From Caldilineaceae bacterium (GTDB lineage: Bacteria > Chloroflexota > Anaerolineae > Caldilineales > Caldilineaceae), in contig JAJEBF010000052.1 in assembly GCA_022824025.1 (NCBI GenBank), positions 19,617 to 83,616 of the forward strand: a DNA stretch of 64,000 bases, in the 5' to 3' direction. The position numbers were made by a program, and so were the translations under genes. Shown here piece by piece: positions 51,797 through 60,022 of this stretch. How positions within the stretch are numbered: the stretch's first letter is position 1; each line of letters opens with the position of its first letter. A model generated the notes under the pieces. It worked only from the letters and a program-made list of their open reading frames with translations. It had not been told where the DNA came from and ran no database searches.

Positions 51797-52951
51797 ATGG
51801 AGAGCCACCTTTTCCCCGTGCCAGTGACGATTCTCAGCGGCTTTCTCGGCGCCGGCAAAACCACCCTGCTTAACCACATCCTGCACGGCAATCACGGTCT
51901 GAAGATCGCAGTGCTGGTGAACGACTTTGGCGCAATAAACATTGACGCCCAGTTAGTCGTCGGTGTCGAAGGCGAAACGGTCACTCTGTCCAACGGCTGC
52001 ATCTGCTGCACAATTCGCGGTGACCTGCTGAAGCAAACCCTCAACCTGCTGCGGCGTGAGGATCCCCCCGAGTACATCATCATCGAGACCAGCGGCGTAT
52101 CCGATCCGATCGCTGTCGCCAATACCTTCCTGACGCCTGAAATCAAACCGCTGGTGCAGCTCGACAGCATTCTGGTCGTCGTGGATGCCGCAAATGTCCA
52201 GACACTGGACGGAGAAAACGCCGCGCTGGCGCTGGATCAGATCGCCGTTGCGGACATCGTAGTACTGAACAAAGTCGATCTGGTCACGTCGGAGAAACTG
52301 GAAAACATCAAGAGCGATCTGATGCGACAGATTGCGCCGAGAATCAAGATGCGAAAGGTGTTTCTCAACGTAGTGGACATCAAAACCGATCTGATTCGAC
52401 GCGCTGTGTCCGAAGCGCGCATCCTGGAGGCCACGTACGGACAGGCGCCGCTGGAACTGGTGCTCGGTGTGGGCAAGTATGCGCCGGAACGCCTGCTCCG
52501 GCGTGCCGAGCGCGATGTGCATGTACATGGCGTGGATGAGGAACACGATCACGATGAGGCCGAACACCACCATCATGAACATACCGACCATACGCTGGTC
52601 TTCACCACCTGGAGTTGGACGACCGATAAACCGCTGTCGCTGAAAGCGCTACGCGGGATGTTCGAGGAACTGCCCAATACCATCTACCGCGCAAAAGGTA
52701 TCATTCAGCTCCATGATATGCCGGGCAACAGGATGATTCTGCAGATGGTGGGCAAACGCGCCAGCCTGACGCTGGCCGACGCATGGGGCGATGAGCCGCC
52801 CCGCACGCAGATTGTGATGATCGCCTCGCACGGTGGCCTGGATGTTGAGGCACTCCGCACGCAGTTGGAAGCCTGTATCGTCGCGGAGACGCGCCCCGCT
52901 GCCGTGAGGCAGAAGACCGCCAAAACGGAATGGACGCGCAAACGCTCGTAA
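51797..52951 (+). CDS. COG0523 (CobW/ZNG1-type) GTPase, putative zinc chaperone
   Basis: 384 residues. LSGFLGAGKTTLLNHILHG, NGCICCTIRGDLLKQ, IIETSGVSDPI, VLNKVDLV, His loop DVHVHGVDEEHDHDEAEHHH and C-terminal YRAKGIIQLHDMPGNRMILQ. Very similar in order and motifs to the gene just upstream, so the pair arose by tandem duplication. An extra segment (about 185-205, RIKMRKVFLNVVDIKTDLIR) and a basic tail distinguish it. The two may serve different clients or form a heterodimer. Confidence 0.88.
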   Translation: MESHLFPVPVTILSGFLGAGKTTLLNHILHGNHGLKIAVLVNDFGAINIDAQLVVGVEGETVTLSNGCICCTIRGDLLKQTLNLLRREDPPEYIIIETSGVSDPIAVANTFLTPEIKPLVQLDSILVVVDAANVQTLDGENAALALDQIAVADIVVLNKVDLVTSEKLENIKSDLMRQIAPRIKMRKVFLNVVDIKTDLIRRAVSEARILEATYGQAPLELVLGVGKYAPERLLRRAERDVHVHGVDEEHDHDEAEHHHHEHTDHTLVFTTWSWTTDKPLSLKALRGMFEELPNTIYRAKGIIQLHDMPGNRMILQMVGKRASLTLADAWGDEPPRTQIVMIASHGGLDVEALRTQLEACIVAETRPAAVRQKTAKTEWTRKRS

Positions 52952-53189
52952 GCCGCCTGCGAAATAAAACGACAAAGGGAACGTGGTTCGAAAACTGACC
53001 TGTCCCTGCTCCTTGTGCCGCCCGTTATGTCAGTCCGACAAGCACGGGGACGGGGTCGGCAGGCCCAGGCAGGGCAGTTCAGCTCAGTGAGCGGCGGTCT
53101 GGTTGTTTCGGAAAAGGCCTGTTAAGCCACTGCGTGAGGATGAAACTGTCGAGGAGTTGCTATTTCGCTCGCTGTTCGAGGCCTATCAC

Positions 53190-53225
53190 GCGCCACGAAT
53201 CACTGACCACCAGCCACTGCCGTCC
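53190..53225. repeat. ACTGACCA-type degenerate short repeat
   Basis: AATCACTGACCACCAGCCACTGCC overlaps the 3' end of the symporter gene. Confidence 0.55.
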
Positions 53226-54621
53226 CCTCTTCCGCCCGCCGCAAGGCGAGCTTGCGCCGCAGTTCATCATGCGCCGCCCGGTCCAGCGGATACCGCGCCG
53301 CCGCGAACATCGACAGGACCAGCAGTACCGCCGGCGCCGCGCCCATGAAGATACGCAGAGCCAGCACGGCCGCCGCCGGCTGTGATTCCGCCGCGCCTTC
53401 GATGAAGCCGGTCGCGGCCAGCGTCTGCGGCACGATGAATCCGACCGCGAATGCCGTGGCGATCTTGCGGAAGGTGACCAGATAGGCAGAGTAGACGCCC
53501 TCGCGGCGCTGACCGCTGTGCCACTCGTCCTCTTCGATGATGTCGGCCACGATCGCCCAGGGGGTGGCGTTGGCCGCGCCGTACCCGATTCCGGCAAACG
53601 CCGCCAGGATCAGGACCAGCGTCGCATTCCCCGGCGGCAGCAGACTGATGACCGCCATCACCGCCGCCCAGAAGACCATCATGCGGATGTACGTGCGGCT
53701 CTTGCCGTACCGCTGCATCAGCCGCACCGTCAACGGCATCGAGAGGAACGCGACGCCCAGCACAGCCGCCAGGACCAGGCTGTCGATCGGCGGCTTCAGC
53801 TGCATGTAGTAGATCAGGAACCAGACGAACACGGAGGTGATGATGTCCACCGCGCTGAACGCCAGCACATAAATCGTGGCCGCAATGCGGAATGGACGGT
53901 TGGCGAATACCTCCTTGGTGATGCCGATGAGGTCAAGCCCGCCTTCCTCCTTTGGCAGCGCCCGCTCCGGCTCGCGTATAAAGGCCACCACCAGCAGAGG
54001 CGACGCGACGATGATCAGCCCCCACAGCGCGCCCGCCACCGCGTATCCGCTGCGCAACGCGTCCGGCCCGCTGAACCAGCTTGCGAACAGACCCTCCGCC
54101 AGCAGCTTGAACAGTCCGGCTGTCAGCAGCGCAACGAAGATCGAGTTCCCCATGCGCCAACCGGCCAGACTGGCCCGCTCGTCATAATCTTCTGTCAGTT
54201 CCGCGGTGAGGGCTGAGTAGGGCGCGTTGACGATCGTGAAGGCGGTGTCATAGAGGATGAAGATGAACGCGTAGTAGAGGGCTGCGGCAACATGCCCCTC
54301 GAACGGGGGCGGGCTGAACATGAGGAAAAAGCCGACGCCGAACGGCAGCGCGCCCAGCAGCATGAACGGCCGCCGCCGCCCCCACCGGCTGCGAAAGCGG
54401 TCGCTCAGAATGCCGATCAGCGGATCGTTGACGCCGTCCCAGAAGCGGCCAATGATGAACGCGACCCCGGCCAGGCCCACATCCACCCCCACCACCGTGA
54501 CGGTGAAGTAGAACCAGAACAGGGTGCGCGCCGTCGAGGCCGACGCCGCGCCCCAATCACCCAGCCCGTAGATTACCTTTGTAAAGGTCGGCAGCCGCTG
54601 TCGCGCAACGCCAGTCGTAAT
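53200..54621 (-). CDS. GPH-family sugar:cation symporter (MelB-like MFS transporter)
   Basis: About 473 residues if initiated at ATT 54621, which has GGGAGG seven bases upstream; no ATG, GTG or TTG occurs in frame before GTG 54495. The segment from 54621 encodes the normal family start (LPTFTKVIYGLGDWGAAS), so a start at 54495 would lose helix 1. Further signatures: GRFWDGVNDPLIGILSDRFRSRWGRRRPF (read as the cation-binding loop with its Asp residues), NAPYSALTAELTEDYDER and the 12-helix pattern. Imports glycosides or hexuronides with Na+ or H+. Either a rare ATT start or a base change in the initiation codon. Confidence 0.85.
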   Translation of the reverse strand: MTTGVARQRLPTFTKVIYGLGDWGAASASTARTLFWFYFTVTVVGVDVGLAGVAFIIGRFWDGVNDPLIGILSDRFRSRWGRRRPFMLLGALPFGVGFFLMFSPPPFEGHVAAALYYAFIFILYDTAFTIVNAPYSALTAELTEDYDERASLAGWRMGNSIFVALLTAGLFKLLAEGLFASWFSGPDALRSGYAVAGALWGLIIVASPLLVVAFIREPERALPKEEGGLDLIGITKEVFANRPFRIAATIYVLAFSAVDIITSVFVWFLIYYMQLKPPIDSLVLAAVLGVAFLSMPLTVRLMQRYGKSRTYIRMMVFWAAVMAVISLLPPGNATLVLILAAFAGIGYGAANATPWAIVADIIEEDEWHSGQRREGVYSAYLVTFRKIATAFAVGFIVPQTLAATGFIEGAAESQPAAAVLALRIFMGAAPAVLLVLSMFAAARYPLDRAAHDELRRKLALRRAEEGTAVAGGQ

Positions 54622-54633
54622 CGCCCCGCCTCC

Positions 54634-55677
54634 CTATCTACTGTTTTGGTCGAAAATCAGCCATACATGGCCTTGGTTTCCATGCAGGGTGAACGTATGG
54701 TTCTGGCTATCCCGCTCACCATTGCCGTCTTTAACCCAGATCGTATAGTTGCCAGCCACTCTCTGATTCGGCAACTGGCCGGCGGGAACTGCCTTGCTAT
54801 AGTGGTACTTTCTGCCCTGGGGGCCGTCTACGACGTCATCCTTGCCGCGTGTGTTGTGATCGAACCCATGTACCTGGACCCCGTCCTTCTGTAGTTCAAC
54901 AAAGTAACCACCATATATCTGAACCTGGTCATCTTCCCCGCCGTGCACGAAACCGATCTGAAGCTTCAATTCATGTCCGCCATTGTCTGCAGGGTCGACA
55001 TTCCGCAGCCAGAACTTGCAGCCATCGCCGCCGATGCCCGCGCAGTGGTCTACCTGGGCTGGCACAGGAGTCGCCGTAGGCGGTACCGGCGTCGCGGTCG
55101 GCGGCACCGGCGTTGGCGGGATGTTCTGGGCAACCGCGATCAGATGCGCGTTTTCCACATTGACCAGCTGAGCGAAAATCCAACCCGTCTGGTCCGCGAC
55201 ACAGCAAAACTGAAACCAGGTATATTCCTGGTTCCTGCCGCTGATATCGAACTGCGCCCCTCTGGCAACGGTACCGATGACGGCGAACGCTGTGCTGGGC
55301 CCCGTCCGTACGTTGACGTTCGCGGCTGCAATATCCGTCTTCACCGTAAAGCGGGCCACGGTGGGCTCAGGCGTGTCCGTGGGAGCCGGTGTATCGGTCG
55401 GCGCCGGCGCCTGCTGCTGCGGCGCGGCCGGCGCCGCCTGCTGCGCTGTACCGCCGCCCCCCGACTCTGTCGCGGCCATCACGCCTTCAGGCGTAGACGT
55501 AAACGTAGGGACAACAGCCGCCATCGGGCGCGTCGGCGTGGGCGTCGCCTCCGGGCTGGACAACAGCCCGCAGCCCGCCAGAAACAGCGCGCCCGCAAAA
55601 AGCGCCAGCGCACGCACGATCGATCTCTTCAAGCCGGTTTGGCGAACAGGTTGCGCAAAACCCGAATTCATACGCAT
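54634..55677 (-). CDS. Lipoprotein with bacterial SH3 domain
   Basis: 347 residues from ATG 55677; a TTG at 55683 is better spaced to GGAG. Lipobox GALFLAGCGL. Thr-Pro/Gln-rich linker (about 35-95), then an SH3_3 domain (ANVNVRTGPSTAFAVIGTVARGAQFDISGR to GWIFAQLV, quoted in part), a PPTATPVP linker and a C-terminal beta domain with KFWLRNVDPADNGGHELKLQ. SH3_3 domains bind cell-wall peptides. The last domain has WVKDGNGE and ends VWLIFDQNSR; not recognised. Same direction as the symporter but separated by the proposed ATT start. Confidence 0.82.
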   Translation of the reverse strand: MRMNSGFAQPVRQTGLKRSIVRALALFAGALFLAGCGLLSSPEATPTPTRPMAAVVPTFTSTPEGVMAATESGGGGTAQQAAPAAPQQQAPAPTDTPAPTDTPEPTVARFTVKTDIAAANVNVRTGPSTAFAVIGTVARGAQFDISGRNQEYTWFQFCCVADQTGWIFAQLVNVENAHLIAVAQNIPPTPVPPTATPVPPTATPVPAQVDHCAGIGGDGCKFWLRNVDPADNGGHELKLQIGFVHGGEDDQVQIYGGYFVELQKDGVQVHGFDHNTRGKDDVVDGPQGRKYHYSKAVPAGQLPNQRVAGNYTIWVKDGNGERDSQNHTFTLHGNQGHVWLIFDQNSR

Positions 55678-55861
55678 CGGCAATAAACTCTCCTTACATA
55701 GCGAACGCACCGCTATCCCCCAAGGATAGCGGACAGATATGGCAATATGCATCTATCATATCAGGTGCGGCAAATCGGCGAAAGTCGCGTGATTTCAGGG
55801 ACGGAGTCCGCTTCTGTTGGCTACAGAAGCGGTTCCCAGGACTCAGCCGATTACTCGCCCT

Positions 55862-55906
55862 TCCCCCGCCACGCCACCCACTGACCACTACCCACTGATC
55901 ACTGCA
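55862..55906. repeat. ACTGACCA-type degenerate short repeat
   Basis: CACTGACCACTACCCACTGATCACTGCAG, intergenic, next to an interspersed segment (55830-55866) shared with 46283-46320. Confidence 0.65.
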
Positions 55907-55962
55907 GTTCAACCCCTTGTGGGCGCCCTCCCCGTCGATCCGCCATATCCCCGCCTCGCGGC

Positions 55963-56270
55963 GCCTCAGCGCAACGCCGTACATTTTTCCCTGCCCTGCC
56001 ATCGCCTGTCCTCGTCCGGGGAATCAACGCTTTGTTAGACGTATGTTCCGCCTTCGCTGTATTATGTTTCCAGGGCGCTGGCAAAAAACGTCAAGCCTCC
56101 GGTAGGAGTGGCCCGGACGATAGCGCCCAACCTCTGATGCAAACCTCAAAGCAGCCAAACCAGAGAGTACCTGGATTTCGTGCGTTGATCGAAAGGACGG
56201 AGTCGATGCGATCCAGGGCCAGGAAAGGAATGGTGAATGCGAGGGATAGAGTATACATGGGATAAAAAGG
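55963..56270 (+). repeat. Direct repeat of about 308 bp, copy 1 (flank of TA island)
   Basis: Matches 58196-58504 along its whole length with scattered substitutions, sharing for example GTGGCCCGGACGATAGCGCC and GAGGGATAGAGTATACATGG. It ends inside the first codons of a BrnT-like frame (ATG 56237, MRGIEYTWD), after which the sequence turns into the HigB region. So the BrnT gene of this copy has been cut off. Confidence 0.88.
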
Positions 56271-56351
56271 GAATTCATTTCTTCAGGAAGTTCGATGCAA
56301 TTTCAGAAGACGATACTCGCGCACTCAGAAGAAACAGGAAGCATACTCCAC

Positions 56352-56630
56352 GTGCTCCAATCCTTTGCCGACCAAGACACTGAAGAACTGTTTATTGCTG
56401 AAAGGAATCGCCGGTTTAACGCTATAGCGCGCGTTGCGCTAAGAAAACTGATACAAATGAATCAAGCCCGCGAACTCTCCGACTTGGCCGTTCCGCCAGG
56501 GAACCGCTTAGAAGCTCTCAGGGGGGACCTGGCGGGCTTTCATTCCATTCGCATTAACAGTCAGTGGCGGATCGTCTTCCGATGGACTGAATCCGGCCCA
56601 GAGCGGGTTGCCATCATGGACTACCATTGA
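56352..56630 (+). CDS. higB: HigB-type toxin (RelE superfamily mRNA interferase)
   Basis: 92 residues from GTG 56352, the usual HigB length; ATG 56295 would add 19 non-homologous residues. QSFADQDTEELFIAERNRRF, ARVALRKLIQMNQA, VPPGNRLEALRGDLAGFHSIRIN and SQWRIVFRWTESGPERVAI, ending DYH, are canonical. Cleaves mRNA on the ribosome. Toxin-first order as in other higBA loci; the antitoxin starts 227 bases later, an unusually wide gap. Lies immediately after the truncated BrnT start of repeat copy 1. Confidence 0.88.
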   Translation: MLQSFADQDTEELFIAERNRRFNAIARVALRKLIQMNQARELSDLAVPPGNRLEALRGDLAGFHSIRINSQWRIVFRWTESGPERVAIMDYH

Positions 56631-56857
56631 CAGAAACGCGATAATTTCATCCGCTCCCAGCGAGAAAACACGAGAAAAGTCTGGGATGAATCACGTTAAG
56701 CAAAGTAGCTCGGATATCTGGACAATGTTTGGTAAGATAGCCACCAGCAAGTCAATTGCGTTGTGCTGGTACTGCGGCTTTCAGGGGTCAGCAAATCCTA
56801 AATGCACTGTGACTCCCCGAGCACCCGAAACCAGATTGAGATTTAGGCGGAAGTCCT

Positions 56858-57145
56858 ATGAATACACCCATTACACCCGGTGAAATTCTCTTGGAGGAAT
56901 ACCTCAAACCAATGGGAATTACGCAAAGCGCAATGGCTCGCGCCATCGGTGTCTCCCCACGGGCAATCAACGAAATTGTTCATGGCAGGCGTTCGATTAC
57001 ACCAGCCATGTCGATTCTCTTCGGCGCCTATTTCGGGCAGTCAGATGAATTCTGGCACGGGCTCCAAATGGAATGCGATTCTCGCACGATGACAAGGGAA
57101 AACTACAGTGAACAGGCGCGGTCCCTGGCGACCAAGCCCCGTTGA
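56858..57145 (+). CDS. higA: HigA-type antitoxin (XRE helix-turn-helix)
   Basis: 95 residues. TPGEILLEEYLKPMGITQSA, MARAIGVSPRAINEIVHGRR and ITPAMSILFGAYFGQSDEFW are the HigA HTH signature; the C-terminus (MECDSRTMTRENYSEQARSL) departs somewhat from the family consensus. Neutralises HigB and represses the operon. The 227-base gap to higB has no recognised gene; whether both are still co-transcribed is uncertain. Confidence 0.88.
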   Translation: MNTPITPGEILLEEYLKPMGITQSAMARAIGVSPRAINEIVHGRRSITPAMSILFGAYFGQSDEFWHGLQMECDSRTMTRENYSEQARSLATKPR

Positions 57146-57267
57146 CTTTCATCTCATCACGCAAGCATTCTGCGTCTCTGCATATGTCGACGGGTAATGA
57201 ATCTCGGAATCCTGCCCCGGCCCGATCGTCATCCACGCCAACTACACAAAATGAAGTGCGCTCCCGA

Positions 57268-58176
57268 CTACTGCCGCGGCGCCCGAAAACCGTTCGCCTC
57301 CGCCTCCGCCCGCGTGCAGAACCAGAGGTCGCCCTCCGCCTCCTTCATATTCACCCGTCCGTAGGAGGGCGACTCCCCCTCCACATGATAGATCTTCGTG
57401 TCCCTGCCCGTGTTCACATTGCCCTTGATGCTGCACGACGGACCGGGCTGGCTCACGCATCCCCGCGGACAGCCGGCGCCCACCGCCCGCGTCGGCGCGA
57501 CCGTCGGCCTCTCCCCCAGTTCACACGCAGACCACAGCCCGACCCCCGCCAGCATCGCCTGCTCGGCCGCCGCCCGCGTCCTCTCCGCATACCGGCCCGG
57601 GTTGCCAAAATCGTTGTAGACCGCCAGCCCCTCCTCCAGCAGCCGCATATTCCATAACCGCTCACCCCCATCCCCCTCGACCCACACATAGCCCAGCAAG
57701 CGTTCGTACCTGTCCCGCCCCTTCTCCTCGACCCGCACGCGCTGCCCCATCAACGTCTTCGTGAATTCGGACGCCTGCGCGCCGAAGCACTCCTCCGGCC
57801 GGTTCGGATGCACCGTCTCCGGCGTGTCCACGTCCAGCAGCCGGATCGTCTCCTCCCTCCCATCGTCGAACTGCACCGTCAACGTATCGCCGTCCGCCAC
57901 CCGCGCAACGACGCCCCACGCCCCCTCACCCTCCGCGCCCTCACCCCCTGCGCCCGAACGCTCCGCAGCCGTGGGCGGATTCGTCCCCTCCGCGCCTGAA
58001 ATCTCTGTCGCCGCAGCAGGCGAAGCAGGCCGCGCGCGCGTCGCGGCTGAAGAGGCAGATGACGACGTCTGCGCCACTTCCCCGCGCTCCTCCTCCCGGC
58101 CCCCAAGCGCAATACCAAGCGCCACACCCAGCAGAATGAGCGCCAGGACGACGACAATGTTTCTGGTCAATTTCAA
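57268..58176 (-). CDS. Secreted thermonuclease-family (SNase) protein with C-terminal sunset-like domain
   Basis: 302 residues. N-terminal membrane anchor/signal (about 7-27), Ala/Ser/Gly-rich linker to about 85, then an SNase domain: VVARVADGDTLTVQFDDG, IRLLDVDTPETVHP with catalytic Arg and Asp, ECFGAQASEF, GRDRYERLLGYVWV with the second Arg, and NMRLLEEGLAVYN. The last 55 residues (CSIKGNVNTGRDTKIYHVEG, WFCTRAEAEANGFR) match the small domain often attached to extracellular nucleases. Degrades DNA/RNA outside the cell. It lies between the two copies of the 300-bp repeat, on the opposite strand. Confidence 0.88.
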   Translation of the reverse strand: MKLTRNIVVVLALILLGVALGIALGGREEERGEVAQTSSSASSAATRARPASPAAATEISGAEGTNPPTAAERSGAGGEGAEGEGAWGVVARVADGDTLTVQFDDGREETIRLLDVDTPETVHPNRPEECFGAQASEFTKTLMGQRVRVEEKGRDRYERLLGYVWVEGDGGERLWNMRLLEEGLAVYNDFGNPGRYAERTRAAAEQAMLAGVGLWSACELGERPTVAPTRAVGAGCPRGCVSQPGPSCSIKGNVNTGRDTKIYHVEGESPSYGRVNMKEAEGDLWFCTRAEAEANGFRAPRQ

Positions 58177-58195
58177 AGGTGATCTCTCCGATCAA

Positions 58196-58504
58196 GCCTC
58201 AGCGCAACGCCGCACATGTTTCGCCGCCCTGTCATTGCCTCTCCTTGTCTGGGGAATCAACGCTGCGTTTGACGTATATTCCGCCTTCGCTGCACTATGT
58301 TTCCAGGGTGCTGGCAAAAAACTTCAAGCCTCCGGTGGGAGTGGCCCGGACGATAGCGCCCAACCTCAAATGCAAATCTCAAGGCAGCCAAACCATAGAT
58401 TACTTGGACTTCGTAAGATGTTCGAAAGGAGGGAGTCAATGCGATCCAGGACAAGGCTAAGGAATGGTGAATGCGAGGGATAGAGTATACATGGGATGAA
58501 AGGA
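58196..58504 (+). repeat. Direct repeat of about 308 bp, copy 2
   Basis: Second copy of 55963-56270, here leading into a longer remnant of BrnT. The two copies bracket higBA and the nuclease gene. Confidence 0.88.
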
Positions 58505-58711
58505 TAAAGAGAATCGAACTTAGCCAAACACAAAATTGACTTTGCTGATATGTACTCTTTTAACTGGGAACTGGATACGATTGTTCCTGATAAGGAGTAG
58601 GAAGAACGCCTAACTGCTACAAGCTATATTGAACAAGATAGCGGCAGAATTCTTGTCATCAGCTTGCGTAAAGCTACAAGGGAAGAGATAAGAAAACATG
58701 CCGAAAATTAA
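58471..58711 (+). pseudogene. Decayed BrnT toxin
   Basis: ATG 58471 gives MRGIEYTWDERIKR; then a frameshift, after which NLAKHKIDFADMYSFNWELD and TIVPDKE lead to an in-frame TAG, and EERLTATSYIEQDSGRILVI with SLRKATREEIRKHAEN closes at TAA. Order and motifs are those of BrnT, but a frameshift, a nonsense codon and a missing VVYTER-type strand make it non-functional. The end overlaps the BrnA start by 14 bases, the normal BrnTA arrangement. Confidence 0.82.
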
Positions 58712-58988
58712 ACCTGAAACGACTTGGCCTACAACATCTGAAGACAGTGAGATTCGCCGCGCCATTGCAGACGATCCGGACACGCGGGAGCTTACTGCTG
58801 AAGAATTCGAGAGAATGCTGACCTGCCCCCTGTCCACATGGCCCAATATGCCGCGGCTGAACGCCTCTCGCCAGGCGATCACCATCTCCTTTCTGCGCGA
58901 GCAATGTAAACGGCCCCTGCCATGCCTGATGGCGGCACGGCGGGGTTCCCGTCTCTCGTGCCCATGTGTTCGTTGGTATACTTGGTGA
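58698..58988 (+). pseudogene. Truncated BrnA antitoxin
   Basis: The first 41 codons are BrnA-like (MPKIKPETTWPTTSEDSEIR, AIADDPDTRELTAEEFERM); beyond about 58821 the ribbon-helix-helix part (normally KEQVSIRLDxDVV) is replaced by unrelated sequence. Without its DNA-binding half it cannot act as a repressor. Partner toxin is also dead. Confidence 0.75.
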
Positions 58989-59015
58989 TCCTGGCCCGGT
59001 TTCCAAGGCTATATA

Positions 59016-59429
59016 TCAGTTTGCTGTCGAGGCAGACTCGGAAACAACCTGAAGAGATGTTATGCCTTGAAAATCCTTGGGGTTGTGGGTAACCAGTGGC
59101 ACAGCATGCCGCACCGTGCATGCGGCGATCCAGGCATCGTTGGGCGCAATCGGTCTTCCGGCTCGCTGTCGCTCGGCGACCAATCGACCGTAGCAGCGAG
59201 CAATCTCATGGTCGTAAGGAACGACAACGAAGTTGCGAACGATTGCTTCAAGCTCGTTCCGCTTGCGCTCACCCCAGTTGCCATTCTCCGCCCCGAAGTA
59301 AAGCTCTCCAACGGTGATAAAGCTGATGGCGAGCAGATGACCCTGGACATGCGGTTGATATGCTCGCGCGAGCGCTCCGCCCCGCATCAGGTACGATACG
59401 ACATTCGTGTCGAGAATGCGTGTTGCCAT
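59016..59429 (-). CDS. vapC: PIN-domain ribonuclease toxin (VapC type)
   Basis: 137 residues from ATG 59429; GTG 59435 would overlap the antitoxin stop as GTGA. PIN acidic residues: RILDTNVVSYLM (Asp), ISFITVGELYFGAEN (Glu), APNDAWIAACT (Asp) and THNPKDFQGI. Cleaves tRNA or rRNA in known VapCs. Directly downstream of its presumed antitoxin on the minus strand. Confidence 0.9.
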   Translation of the reverse strand: MATRILDTNVVSYLMRGGALARAYQPHVQGHLLAISFITVGELYFGAENGNWGERKRNELEAIVRNFVVVPYDHEIARCYGRLVAERQRAGRPIAPNDAWIAACTVRHAVPLVTHNPKDFQGITSLQVVSESASTAN

Positions 59430-59431
59430 AC

Positions 59432-59710
59432 TCACTCTTGAGAGCCGCTGTGCGCGCCGGCAGCATGTCTAAGATCGTAAACTGCCTCTTCAAAGCCGTC
59501 ATCTTCGTCGCCTGGCCATGTGCCGAACAGAACCTGCGCATCAGTCAATGGCTGTACGTTCTGCGCCCGCGCCAACTCTTCCAGACCGGGCGATGCCCAG
59601 AAAATGTCTGTGCCGATGCCCTCCTGGCGAATATCTGACTCGGAGGAAGGGTCCTGCATTCGTGTCGCGGGCTGTGCCCGTTTTCTTTCACTGACCGGTG
59701 TCTGTGGCAT
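59432..59710 (-). CDS. Putative VapB-type antitoxin
   Basis: 92 residues. The C-terminal half, FWASPGLEELARAQNVQPLT and DAQVLFGTWPGDEDDGFEEA, followed by VYDLR, matches the short toxin-neutralising region of PIN-toxin antitoxins (ExLAxxQxVxPV...WPxDExxxEF). No AbrB or RHH DNA-binding domain is evident in the N-terminus. Stop codon overlaps or abuts the VapC start. Co-transcribed with the toxin. Confidence 0.78.
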   Translation of the reverse strand: MPQTPVSERKRAQPATRMQDPSSESDIRQEGIGTDIFWASPGLEELARAQNVQPLTDAQVLFGTWPGDEDDGFEEAVYDLRHAAGAHSGSQE

Positions 59711-60022
59711 TGCTGTTCGCTCTTTCCTTTGCGGGGCGGACGAGAGACGACCAGGACCTTTCGTGAGAGTTCCCCCTTCTTTTCCAATAGTTCCGGCTCA
59801 TTGCCGTTGTTTTGTTGTTATGGCGCTTGCCCTATGAGAAGATCATATGGGCGAAGGCGACAGACCGCAAGTCCGGTTTATGCGGGTATTTTAGCACACG
59901 TCTCTGGGGCGTGCAGGCGGGGTAAGAATTCAGTTGGATCCCCCCCGCCAAGCACCCACAAATCAGAGCCCATCCCCCAAATCCCCAAAATCCACCAAAA
60001 TCCCCGTTCAGACCCCATCCTC
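59711..60022. other. Intergenic region, nothing recognised
   Basis: 312 bases upstream of the antitoxin and downstream of rimI. A-rich/C-rich segments (59930-60020) but no coding remnant, hairpin or consensus promoter recognised. Confidence 0.4.

Noticed and set aside
56608..56883. Extra small ORF between higB and higA
   Set aside because: Overlaps both genes, has no family signature and no ribosome site.
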